64,000 nucleotides of DNA from a marine group bacterium Sva0996 bin134 (GTDB lineage: Bacteria > Actinomycetota > Acidimicrobiia > Acidimicrobiales > Bin134). The first letter of the stretch is position 1. Every line of letters starts with the position of its first letter. The notes below the pieces were generated by a model. The model searched no databases. It worked only from the letters and a program-made list of their open reading frames with translations, and was not told the origin of the DNA. Below are positions 16,879-25,120 of this stretch, in pieces. The position numbers were made by a program, and so were the translations under genes. Where the stretch lies: contig MPNQ01000002.1 of the NCBI GenBank assembly GCA_002239105.1, positions 1 to 64,000 of the forward strand, written 5' to 3'.

Positions 16879-18057
16879 TTAGTCCAGGGTGAGAATTGCC
16901 CCGGTTCGGCTGGCGGAAATTAGCGCGGTGCGGGCACCGGCCACTTGATTGACGGCGGTGCCTCGGAGTTGTCTGACAGCTTCGAGCACAAGATTGAGCC
17001 CGTGGATGTAGCCCTCCCCTATCAGCCCGCCATTGGTATTGGTGGGGAGCTGTCCGTCGATGGCGAGCCTGTCTTCTGCGATGAAGTCCTTCGCTTCGCC
17101 GAATCCACAGAACCCGAGGCCCTCGAGCTGCATGAGCAGTATGGGGGAAAAGGCGTCATAAATCAGAGCAACGTCAATGTCGTCACGGGAGAAACCGGCG
17201 TCATCGAACAACCGACGGGCTAGGGCCACTGTGCCGTCCATGACCGAGAGGTCGGGCCGGTAGTGATCGGTGGCAATCTCCTGTTCAAAGAGCCCGGCCG
17301 TCGACGCGACGCCAATGCGGACAGGGGTACGGGGCAAGTCTGCTGCTCTTTCTGAATTGGTGACGACCAAGGCGACTGACCCGTCGGTCTCCTGGCAACA
17401 GTCGAGGAGGTGGATGCACGGCTCCACAATCCACCGCGACTCCTGGTGGTCCTCCAGGGTGATCGGATTCTCATACCCCCAGGCTGCGGGGTTGGAGGCG
17501 GCATACTCCCGCAGTTGTACAACCGCTCGACCGAAGTCGGCACTCTCAACCCCGAATGCGTGCATGTATCGCACCGAGTTCAGTGCCATCCACGATGCCG
17601 GAGACAGCATTCCAAAGGGCATGCACCACTGCATCGCTGTTGTGCCCGAATGGCCCGAAGTCGGCGAGGGTGCGGTCTTAGCAGACCCGAACCGGGTGGC
17701 CCCAGATCGTGCTCGGATCGCCCGGTAGGCGATCACTACTTGCGCGGCGCCGCTGGCCACCGCGGCCGCGGCATGCTGAAGCACCCCGACAGACCCACCG
17801 CCGCCATAGGGGATCCTGGCCGAGTAATTGATCTCCTCGAACCCGACCGAACGGACAAGTTCAGTCTCCTCAACAGGATCAACCGTGTAGCTGACGACTC
17901 CGTCGACATCGGCTGGCCTGAGGCCGGCGTCTTTCAAGGCCCCAGTAACCGATTCGCAGGCAAGCTGAAGTTCTGTGCGGCCAGCCCGACGGGAGAACTC
18001 CGTGTACCCGACACCGGTAATGGACGCTGTACCCCGAGAGGTTGTGCCGCTAGCCAT
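16879..18057 (-). CDS. Thiolase-superfamily protein, Ltp2-like (possible retro-aldolase subunit)
   Basis: 392 aa from the ATG at 18057, coupled to the DUF35 gene by overlap. Thiolase fold: ITGVGYTEFSRRAG at the start, GGGGSVGVLQHAAAAV where thiolases carry the nucleophilic Cys, and NTNGGLIGEGYIHG near the end. The catalytic Cys is absent. Instead, Tyr at about residue 300 (LIYDAF) and Tyr at about 350 (GEGYIHG) are exactly 50 residues apart. As I recall, that is the spacing of the catalytic tyrosines of the steroid side-chain aldolase Ltp2, which also needs a DUF35 partner. Retro-aldol cleavage of a CoA thioester is therefore more likely than thiolysis. Confidence 0.82.
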   Translation of the reverse strand: MASGTTSRGTASITGVGYTEFSRRAGRTELQLACESVTGALKDAGLRPADVDGVVSYTVDPVEETELVRSVGFEEINYSARIPYGGGGSVGVLQHAAAAVASGAAQVVIAYRAIRARSGATRFGSAKTAPSPTSGHSGTTAMQWCMPFGMLSPASWMALNSVRYMHAFGVESADFGRAVVQLREYAASNPAAWGYENPITLEDHQESRWIVEPCIHLLDCCQETDGSVALVVTNSERAADLPRTPVRIGVASTAGLFEQEIATDHYRPDLSVMDGTVALARRLFDDAGFSRDDIDVALIYDAFSPILLMQLEGLGFCGFGEAKDFIAEDRLAIDGQLPTNTNGGLIGEGYIHGLNLVLEAVRQLRGTAVNQVAGARTALISASRTGAILTLD

Positions 18058-18473
18058 CACGATCCCTCAATGGGACGGAATACCGGAACGAGAGGTCCGT
18101 CCGCGGTGGCCACGAAATGGGCTTGAACCCTCATGCCGATACGAACATCGTCCCTCGATACGCTGGTGATGTTCGACAGCAAGCGGATCCCCTCGTCGAG
18201 GTCCACCAGCACTCCGAGCACCGGATAGTCGAACGCTGGATGCTGGGGGTGGTGGAGGATCGCATAGCTGTAGATGGTTCCGAGCCCGCTGAGCTCAACA
18301 ACTTCCACTTCGAGCGACGAGCACCCCGGGCACATAGGACGCGGCGGGTGGCGCATAAGCCCGCAGCCCGCGCAACGCTGGGCCACGAGGCGACCCTTGG
18401 CCGCCTCATCCCAGAACACCGCGCTGTCATCGGTGACCAAAGGCGATGGCCGGGTCGGCATAGCCGCAGTCAT
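18057..18473 (-). CDS. DUF35 (rubredoxin-like zinc ribbon plus OB-fold) protein
   Basis: 138 aa. A zinc ribbon (CAGCGLMRHPPRPMCPGC, about residues 33-50) is followed by an OB-fold (GLGTIYSYAILHH to VLGVLVDLDEG). Such proteins bind acyl-CoA and partner thiolase-fold enzymes, for example ChsH2 with Ltp2 or HMG-CoA synthase complexes in archaea. The stop TGA overlaps the start of the downstream thiolase-fold gene (TGATGG), so the two are translationally coupled, as expected for obligate partners. Confidence 0.92.
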   Translation of the reverse strand: MTAAMPTRPSPLVTDDSAVFWDEAAKGRLVAQRCAGCGLMRHPPRPMCPGCSSLEVEVVELSGLGTIYSYAILHHPQHPAFDYPVLGVLVDLDEGIRLLSNITSVSRDDVRIGMRVQAHFVATADGPLVPVFRPIEGS

Positions 18474-18512
18474 GGGTCCCCTTTCTCTTGCCGAAGGGAT
18501 CGCCCAGGCCCC

Positions 18513-19619
18513 TCAGAGCCCCAGACTCCAAACCCGGGCCGCGTTGCCGCTCAAGATGAGCTCCCGCTCATGCGCCGGTATCCCTTCGAAGTCTTGGTTC
18601 ACAAGCTCCCGTGAGTCGGGCCATGTGCAGGCCGGATGGGGATAATCGGTGGACCACATCATGTTCTCAACACCGATGTCGTAGCGAAGGCTGTGAACGG
18701 CAAACGGCTCGTGGATGAAGGTCACAAACATGTTCCGGTGGTAGTAGAAGCTGGGAGGTTCGTCGATCTCGTCGAAGGGGTAGTTGGTCACCGTCTTCAT
18801 TTGGTCGATGATGAACAGCCACCACGGGATCCATCCCACTCCCGGCTCAACCCACACTGTCTTCAGCTCGGGGAACCGCACGAAGATACCGCTCAGGATG
18901 AAGTTGGCGTACTGCACCGAGGTGAACATCGCCGACATCGGCTGAATGCAGCCCTGGGCAAATTGAGGCAGGTCGCCCTGGAAGTAGTCGATTGGCGCAA
19001 GCCCGATGTGGAAACAGGCAGGAAGTCCGGTCTCCTGAATGGCAGCCCACAGCGGGTCGTAGACCCGGTCGTAGTAATCGGGAGCGCCCAGCTCGGTCGG
19101 ATACACGGGAAGTTGCAGAGATTTCCCGCCCAGCCCGGCTACTCGGTGGACCTCTTCAACCGCAACGTCGATGTCGTGGATCGGGATCTGGTATGACACA
19201 ACTAGGCGGTTTGGGTCAGCTTCTCCGAAGGCGACCAGCGAGTCGTTGAACGCCCGGGTCGCGTCGCGCCACCCGTCTTTCATGAGATACAAGTAGCGGA
19301 ATGCACTGAATTCGCAATAGCAGACTTCGACATCAACGCCGTCTTGGTCCATGTCCTTCAGCCGCTCGTGTCCGCTGGAGTTTCCCGGCCGGCCAATGGC
19401 ATGGCGAACGCCCTCGAAACCCGGGGGCATCGTGTTCTGTCCGGCACGAGTGGCCACTCCACCGCCCACTTGGTCGACTGCCTGGTCGTAGTCGTCATGG
19501 AATTTGGCAGCCAGGCGGCTCTTGACCCCCTCATGGGTCAGCCGGACGTGCGAGTCCGACGACACCAGCAGCTCGCGCGTCACCCCGTTCCCCGTGGATT
19601 CCAGCTGGGTTGTCACCAT
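18513..19619 (-). CDS. Amidohydrolase family 2 protein
   Basis: 368 aa from the ATG at 19619, preceded by AAAGGAAATGGAG. Signature elements are LVSSDSHVRLTHEG (DxH), CFHIGLAP in the middle and WSTDYPHPACTW near the end. It is the first gene of the minus-strand operon that continues with DUF35, thiolase-fold, TauD, P450, SDR and probably cupin. In this family the enzyme could hydrolyse a cyclic or beta-keto intermediate. It is distinct in sequence from the paralogues at 4402 and 25121. Confidence 0.9.
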   Translation of the reverse strand: MVTTQLESTGNGVTRELLVSSDSHVRLTHEGVKSRLAAKFHDDYDQAVDQVGGGVATRAGQNTMPPGFEGVRHAIGRPGNSSGHERLKDMDQDGVDVEVCYCEFSAFRYLYLMKDGWRDATRAFNDSLVAFGEADPNRLVVSYQIPIHDIDVAVEEVHRVAGLGGKSLQLPVYPTELGAPDYYDRVYDPLWAAIQETGLPACFHIGLAPIDYFQGDLPQFAQGCIQPMSAMFTSVQYANFILSGIFVRFPELKTVWVEPGVGWIPWWLFIIDQMKTVTNYPFDEIDEPPSFYYHRNMFVTFIHEPFAVHSLRYDIGVENMMWSTDYPHPACTWPDSRELVNQDFEGIPAHERELILSGNAARVWSLGL

Positions 19620-19746
19620 GGCTCCATTTCCTTTCGTGCGCCTAGAAGTGGGCCTCATCATAGGTCAACACCCTGTAAGGCTAGATCTGACGTCGGACCT
19701 GACCCATAGGGTATAGAGATCGTCATACATCCAAGAGGAGGACCAA

Positions 19747-22137
19747 ATGGGGATATTGAACGGGGTGCGGGTGCTCGATTTGGCTTGGGGCATTGCCGGG
19801 CCCATGACCACGATGATTCTGGAGGACAACGGCGCCGAGGTCATCCGAATTCAGCCCCCACAAGGCGATCCGTTCGCAGCCCAGTCGGGCTATGCGGTGT
19901 GGCACCGCGGTGCCGATCGCATCACCCTCGACCTCCTGGACGACGCCGGTGCCGAATCGTTTCGCGAGATGGTGAGGGAGGCAGATGTGGTTGTCAGCTC
20001 ATTCTCCAGCGAGGCAACCACGAGGTTGGGCCTCGACCATGCCACATTGGCCGGGATCAATCCCCAGGTGATCTCCTGCGCCATTACCGGCTACGGACGA
20101 CATTCCGGACATAGCGATCGACCGGGGTATGACGCCCTGGTCTCGGCACGGACCGGTTTGTTCTTCGACCAGCGGGGCCGATTGGGGACGGCCATGAACT
20201 TCATTGATAGGCGTGAGCCGCCGTCCCCCGAGTTCGGCCCTCCCGATGGAATGGTCCGAGGGGTCGACCGTCCCGGTCCGATCTTTCCCCGGACGGCCTG
20301 GCCTAGCTTGGGCGCGGCTCATCTAGCCACATTCGGCATCGCCGCGGCCCTGCGGGCCCGCGAGGTCATCGGCAGAGGGCAGGCGGTGGAGACTTCGTTG
20401 CTCCAGGGTGCCCTGTTCGCCGGATCGCTTACCTGGCAGCGGGTTGAGCGCCCCGATGACAGCCCCCTCTACTGGATGTGGCCAACGGACAGCAGATCCA
20501 TCGAGGGGCTATTCGAGTGCGCCGACGGCCGATGGGTCCACCACTGGGCGATCCGGCCTGCCTGGATACGAGAGGCCAGTGCGGGAACCGACGCCGTAGC
20601 CATCAACCCCGATCACGACTATCGCAGCGACCCCGACCGGATCGGGATGAGTGCAGAAGACCTGCTCGTCACCCATTTCATCTATCCAGAACTGGTTGAG
20701 GCCTTTAAGAAATTTTCGGCCAGCGAATGGGTTGAGGCCGGCGAGGCGAGCGAGATGGGGATCGCGCTGGTGCGCTCCCCTGTTGAGGCCTTGCTCGATG
20801 AATCGTTCTTGGCCGATGGATGTGTAATGGAGGTCGACCATCCTCGACACGGTCGGATCCGCCACATCGGCAACCCCCTCGAGTTCGGCGAGCCGTTTGC
20901 CGAAGGGTCCGAAAACCGCAAGAGCGGTTCAACCGAGCTCAAAGGCGGGCCCCTTGCCGGCATCAAGGTACTCGACCTCGGGCTCGGTGTGGCCGGTCCC
21001 TTCGGGCCAAGGATGCTCGCCGACCTAGGGGCAGACGTCATCAAGATCCACGCGCTGCATGACACCTTCTGGGCGGGTACCCACATGGGACTAGGCACCA
21101 ACCGGGGCAAGCGAAGCCTGTCTGTGAACCTCAAGGATCCCCGTGGCATGGAGATACTGCATTTGCTGATCGATGAGGCCGACGTCATTGCCACCAACTG
21201 GCGACCGGGGGCGATGGCCCGCCTGGGAATCGACGAGGAGTCGCTGCGCCACCACCGACCCGACCTGGTGATCTGCAACTCCCGCGGCTTCGAGAAGGGG
21301 CCCCGATCCGACCTCCCCGGGACCGATCAGACCGCCGCCGCGCTGTGCGGCACAGAGTGGGAAGACGCTGCCTATTCACACGGCAACCCGCCACTGTGGT
21401 CGCGCTCGGGCATGGGAGATACCGGCAACGCCATGCTCAGTGCCACCGCCATCGCGATGGCATTGTTCGACCGAGAGCGAACCGGAGTTGGCCGCTCAGT
21501 TAGCACCTCCATCGTCAACGCGACGCTCCTGGCCACTTCCTACGCCTGGATCGATCCCGACAACCCGGCTGTGACCTGGGAGCAAGTCGATGCCGATCAA
21601 TGGGGGCTCAATGCCCTCTACCGCATGTATGAGACCACGGATGGCTATATCGCGGTGGCGGTTGTCGGCGAGCCAGCTTGGGCGGCTCTGGTAACAATCG
21701 CAGGCTGCGAGCATCTGGGTGCCGATCCGAGGTTCACCAACGCCGCAGCCCGGGCCGAACACGACCAGTCTTTGAGCGAGGAACTCTCAGCATGGTTCCG
21801 AGACAGATCGGCCATTGCAGCGTTCAAACTGCTCGACGCCGCCGGCGTGCCAGTTGAGATCGTGAATGAGGAGTTCTGCCGCGAATTCTTCGAAGACCCT
21901 GAGGCCCTTGCCCTCGGTCTGCGGGCGCAGACCGCATCGGCGTCTGTCGGCCTGTTTGAGGACGTCGGCCATCTGGTGAACTTCAGCGACACCGAGGAGG
22001 CGGTTCAGCGAGGCCCCTGTGAGTGCGGAGAACACACCGCGGAAATCCTGACCGAGCTCGGGTTCACTGCCGACCAGATCGCCGCGCTGGCCGCCGACCG
22101 TGTCGTGCTCTTAGGCGGTGCCCCTTTGACCGTGTGA
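19747..22137 (+). CDS. Double-length CaiB/BaiF-type CoA-transferase (class III)
   Basis: 796 aa with an AGAGGAGG ribosome site. It contains two full family-III CoA-transferase domains in one chain: the first from VRVLDLAWGIAGPM (residue 6) and the second from IKVLDLGLGVAGPFG (about 403), each with the characteristic LG.D(V/E)I.I-type Rossmann start. Ordinary family members are about 400 aa dimers, so this is an internal fusion or duplication. It moves CoA between acyl donors and acceptors and could activate a carboxylic acid for the divergent catabolic operon 128 bp away. Confidence 0.9.
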   Translation: MGILNGVRVLDLAWGIAGPMTTMILEDNGAEVIRIQPPQGDPFAAQSGYAVWHRGADRITLDLLDDAGAESFREMVREADVVVSSFSSEATTRLGLDHATLAGINPQVISCAITGYGRHSGHSDRPGYDALVSARTGLFFDQRGRLGTAMNFIDRREPPSPEFGPPDGMVRGVDRPGPIFPRTAWPSLGAAHLATFGIAAALRAREVIGRGQAVETSLLQGALFAGSLTWQRVERPDDSPLYWMWPTDSRSIEGLFECADGRWVHHWAIRPAWIREASAGTDAVAINPDHDYRSDPDRIGMSAEDLLVTHFIYPELVEAFKKFSASEWVEAGEASEMGIALVRSPVEALLDESFLADGCVMEVDHPRHGRIRHIGNPLEFGEPFAEGSENRKSGSTELKGGPLAGIKVLDLGLGVAGPFGPRMLADLGADVIKIHALHDTFWAGTHMGLGTNRGKRSLSVNLKDPRGMEILHLLIDEADVIATNWRPGAMARLGIDEESLRHHRPDLVICNSRGFEKGPRSDLPGTDQTAAALCGTEWEDAAYSHGNPPLWSRSGMGDTGNAMLSATAIAMALFDRERTGVGRSVSTSIVNATLLATSYAWIDPDNPAVTWEQVDADQWGLNALYRMYETTDGYIAVAVVGEPAWAALVTIAGCEHLGADPRFTNAAARAEHDQSLSEELSAWFRDRSAIAAFKLLDAAGVPVEIVNEEFCREFFEDPEALALGLRAQTASASVGLFEDVGHLVNFSDTEEAVQRGPCECGEHTAEILTELGFTADQIAALAADRVVLLGGAPLTV

Positions 22138-22193
22138 GGCAGCCGCCTACCAGATCGCGGTGTGCGCCATGGTCGTCTATGTTCAGGGCGTAT

Positions 22194-23273
22194 ATGACGG
22201 ATTGGCGTGAATTTTGCGATCGTATTCGGGTTCTCGGGGAGGGCCTCGACGCCGAGGGGCAGAGGCATCTGGCCAACCAAGTGGCTTGCTGGCTGACCTA
22301 TTCGATCGGCCACAACGATCCCCGCCATCCTGCATTTTTCCGGAGCAGCGATCCCGTCTATCAGTGGGGTGGGCCCAACGCCGACCAGGTAGCTCGCCGG
22401 ACTCGTATCGATGGCGACGGGGTGTACCGGATTTCTGGACACATGGGCTCCTGCGAGGAGTTCGTCCTTCAAATCAAACTTGGGGCGACTCAAAGCGGCG
22501 GTGCGGGAGTTGGGCTAGAGGTGACCGGATCAAGTCTCGGGCTGGGCCCCGGCGATGCCATCGACATAATGCTGGGCGGTGAAGAGCGTGACAACCAGAA
22601 TGGAAGCTGGTTGCCGCTAGACCCCGAAGGCTCGTTCGTCCACATCCGCGACTACTACTTCGACTGGCAGCCCGCCGAACCGGCTACCTTCGTCATCGAG
22701 CGACTCGACACAGTGGGCGAGCCGAAGCCGGAGATTGATGCCGCTGCCATCCTCAGCACAGCGCTGGGTGAGATCGAACACTCCTTCGACTTCTGGAACG
22801 GCTATCAGGAGCGAATGCTCGGCGACCAGCCTCCCAACACGTTCCTCCCCCCGGCCGGGATGGGCCGCGGCGTCAAGACGCTCATCTACAGCCACGCTGG
22901 GGTGGCCCTCGATGCCGACCAAGCCCTTGTCGTCGACATCGACCACCGGGGGGCCGCCATGTGGGATATCCAGCTCTACAACCGCCCGTGGTACGAGGCC
23001 CTCGACTTCACCAACCGACTGACCTGCCTCAACCATGCGCTCATCGAGTCCGGGCCCATCGTCATCGCCGGCTCCGATCCTGGTGGACCCAACTGGCTTG
23101 ACACCGAAGGCCGGGACTCAGTGCTGTGCACCATCCGCTGGTGGCACCCACCCGACACCCCTGTCGTTGACGCCCAGGTGGTCCGCATCAGCGAGCTTGA
23201 CCTACCCCCCGTGGACCGCCAAACCCAGATCGCCCGCCGCTCCTCCCACATCGCCTGGCGCTACCGCACCTAG
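22194..23273 (+). CDS. DUF1214-type protein
   Basis: 359 aa from the ATG at 22194 (MTDWREF) with AGGGCG upstream; a much longer frame that starts inside the CoA-transferase gene is rejected. The C-terminal part has the pattern seen in DUF1214 proteins: DIDHRGAAMWDIQLYNRPWYE and then PGGPNWLDTEGRDSVLCTIRWW. No signal peptide or catalytic motif is visible. A related protein is encoded at 26385-27491. It lies directly downstream of the CoA-transferase and may share its transcript. Confidence 0.75.
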   Translation: MTDWREFCDRIRVLGEGLDAEGQRHLANQVACWLTYSIGHNDPRHPAFFRSSDPVYQWGGPNADQVARRTRIDGDGVYRISGHMGSCEEFVLQIKLGATQSGGAGVGLEVTGSSLGLGPGDAIDIMLGGEERDNQNGSWLPLDPEGSFVHIRDYYFDWQPAEPATFVIERLDTVGEPKPEIDAAAILSTALGEIEHSFDFWNGYQERMLGDQPPNTFLPPAGMGRGVKTLIYSHAGVALDADQALVVDIDHRGAAMWDIQLYNRPWYEALDFTNRLTCLNHALIESGPIVIAGSDPGGPNWLDTEGRDSVLCTIRWWHPPDTPVVDAQVVRISELDLPPVDRQTQIARRSSHIAWRYRT

Positions 23274-23289
23274 GATCTAGGATGACCAT

Positions 23290-23309
23290 TGGTATCTGAT
23301 CGGATACCA
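23290..23309. promoter_or_regulatory. Palindromic operator candidate for the HTH/nucleotidyltransferase pair
   Basis: TGGTATC (23290-23296) and GATACCA (23303-23309) form a perfect 7-bp inverted repeat with a six-base spacer. It ends two bases before the ATG of the helix-turn-helix gene, the position expected for an autoregulated antitoxin operator. Confidence 0.6.
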
Positions 23310-23310
23310 T

Positions 23311-23628
23311 ATGGGTGTGGATGCTGCCCAGGTCATACGCGCGGCTCGTGTAGGGGCGGGGCTAACGCTGCGGGCACTCGCGGCGCGAGCCAGCACGTCG
23401 CATTCTGCAATCGCCGCTTATGAAGCAGGCACAAAGACGCCCTCGGTTACCACCGTGGAGAGGATCGTTCGGGCTGCCGGATTTGCCCTCGACCAACAAC
23501 TCTGTCCTCGGATACGGGGCGACGACCGACTCGACCGAGGCACTGAATTGGCTGCTGTTCTCGAATTGGCTGCCGAGTTCCCGGCTCGCCACTCCCCCAC
23601 CCTCGACTTCCCCGTATTCGGGCGATGA
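23311..23628 (+). CDS. XRE-type helix-turn-helix protein (putative antitoxin)
   Basis: 105 aa. Residues 6-62 form a Cro/C1-type helix-turn-helix (VIRAARVGAGLTLRALAA, STSHSAIAAYEAGTKTPS). The C-terminal 40 residues have no known domain and may contact the partner. The stop overlaps the start of the nucleotidyltransferase gene (ATGA at 23625-23628). An immediately adjacent palindrome suggests autoregulation. This is the order antitoxin then toxin seen in nucleotidyltransferase modules. Confidence 0.88.
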   Translation: MGVDAAQVIRAARVGAGLTLRALAARASTSHSAIAAYEAGTKTPSVTTVERIVRAAGFALDQQLCPRIRGDDRLDRGTELAAVLELAAEFPARHSPTLDFPVFGR

Positions 23629-24158
23629 ACCTGGTCGAGCGGATTGTCGCCCTCCATGAAGATCTGGAGGACGCCGATATCCCCCACGCCTTCGGCGGCG
23701 CACTGGCCCTTGCGTGGTGTACCCAACAGGCCCGGGGAACCATCGACATCGATGTGAATCTCTTCGTGGGGCTCGACCAACTCGACCAGGTATTGTCCAC
23801 TCTCCCCAATGGGGTAGCTGTTACCAAGGTCAACCTCCGCGAGCTCCAGGCCGATGGGCAAAGTCGATTGTGGTGGGATGAAACGCCGGTCGACATCTTC
23901 TTCAACACCACCCCGTTCCACGAAGCCGCCGCCGCCCGGGCGCGTATCGAGTCATTCGGAGGCACAGATATTCCCTTCCTCGCCTGTCGTGATTTGGCCG
24001 TGTTCAAGGCATTCTTCAATCGCACAAGAGACTGGGCCGACCTTGAGGAAATGAACGCCGCCGGCACTCTCGACCACGAGGCCGTGCTCGGAGTGCTTGT
24101 CCGCTACCTGGGCAGCAACGACCCCCGAATCGGCCGCCTTCGAGCTCTTGCGGACTAG
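23625..24158 (+). CDS. Nucleotidyltransferase-fold protein (putative toxin, AbiEii-like)
   Basis: 177 aa. The N-terminal half has the minimal nucleotidyltransferase signature: FGGALALAW followed by RGTIDIDVNLFV (GG plus DxD, about residues 23-44) and a third acidic position in TPVDIFFN. The rest (FLACRDLAVFKAFFNRTRDWADLEEM) resembles the C-terminal helical region of AbiEii/DUF1814-like or MNT-type enzymes. Such toxins add nucleotides to tRNA or proteins. The coupling to a helix-turn-helix gene supports a toxin-antitoxin module. A housekeeping role cannot be excluded. Confidence 0.82.
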   Translation: MNLVERIVALHEDLEDADIPHAFGGALALAWCTQQARGTIDIDVNLFVGLDQLDQVLSTLPNGVAVTKVNLRELQADGQSRLWWDETPVDIFFNTTPFHEAAAARARIESFGGTDIPFLACRDLAVFKAFFNRTRDWADLEEMNAAGTLDHEAVLGVLVRYLGSNDPRIGRLRALAD

Positions 24159-24350
24159 AGAAGAGCCACAAACATGCGCCACACCTCAGGACCAGCCGAG
24201 GGCCAACGACCACTTCGGGCAGAACACTCACTCGCCAACACTTCCATGGAGCGCTCGGCATTCTCTGCTGATTTCCAGCGCGGCTGGGTGAAGAGGCGGC
24301 ATGGTTCATGTGATCTATTGTCCAGATCGCACGAGTCCGCAGGAGGTGTT

Positions 24351-25112
24351 ATGTCGATGAAGCCACTCACAGGGAGGGTCGCAGTCGTAACGGGCGCGGG
24401 ACGGGGTATCGGACGGGCGTGTGCTGAGCGATTGGCCCAGGAAGGCGCTGCGGTGGTGCTTGCCGCTCGTTCTGCCCATGAGCTCAATGAGGTTGCGGCC
24501 GAGATACAGACTGCCGGCGGACGGGCCGAAGTGGTCGTGACAGATGTGTCGGCACGGGCTGAGGTCCGCCACCTTTTCGAACGCACCGAAGAGGTCTTCG
24601 GCCGACTGGACATCCTGGTGAACAATGCCGGGGCGATGCAGCCGCTCGTACCGGTGGGAGAGCTTGTTGACGACGACTGGGACCGCTGCTTCGACGTCAA
24701 CGTGCATGCGGTGCACTACTGCTGCGACACCGCACTTGAGCTGCTTGCCGCTGGTGACGGCGGGCACATAATCATGATCGGCTCCGGTCAGGGTCATTCG
24801 CCCTCACCGGGAGCCTCCGCTTACTGCTCGGCAAAAGCAGCGGTGTCCATGTACGTCCGCGTGCTGGCCCGAGAACTCCGGCCCCGGGGTATCACCGTCA
24901 ACGAGATCGTCCCGGGCGCGGTTGCCACTGAGCTGTTGAGCTGGACGGTGGGTCTGCCGATGGAGCGCCTGCATGAGCTGGAGCCGGCTCTTGGAGGAGA
25001 TCGTATGAAGGAGCCCAGCGAGGTAGCCGACTACGTCGCATTTCTCGCTACCCGCTCAACGCAAGCCGGCCCTACCGGTCAGTGCTTCAGCCTGCTTGGG
25101 CGCGATCTGTGA
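24351..25112 (+). CDS. SDR-family oxidoreductase
   Basis: 253 aa from the ATG at 24351, with AGGAGG at 24341-24346. An upstream in-frame ATG would add 59 residues without similarity. The chain has TGAGRGIG for NAD(P), NNAG in LVNNAGAMQ, the catalytic Ser in IMIGSGQG and YCSAK. It is a classical FabG-like short-chain dehydrogenase. The 190 bp before it hold no recognisable gene. It is convergent with the amidohydrolase at 25121. Confidence 0.9.
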   Translation: MSMKPLTGRVAVVTGAGRGIGRACAERLAQEGAAVVLAARSAHELNEVAAEIQTAGGRAEVVVTDVSARAEVRHLFERTEEVFGRLDILVNNAGAMQPLVPVGELVDDDWDRCFDVNVHAVHYCCDTALELLAAGDGGHIIMIGSGQGHSPSPGASAYCSAKAAVSMYVRVLARELRPRGITVNEIVPGAVATELLSWTVGLPMERLHELEPALGGDRMKEPSEVADYVAFLATRSTQAGPTGQCFSLLGRDL

Positions 25113-25120
25113 AACCAGTT

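Noticed and set aside
24159..24350. Extra N-terminal extension or small gene before the SDR
   Set aside because: The in-frame extension has no similarity to SDRs, and the AGGAGG before 24351 fixes the start. Nothing else was recognised there.
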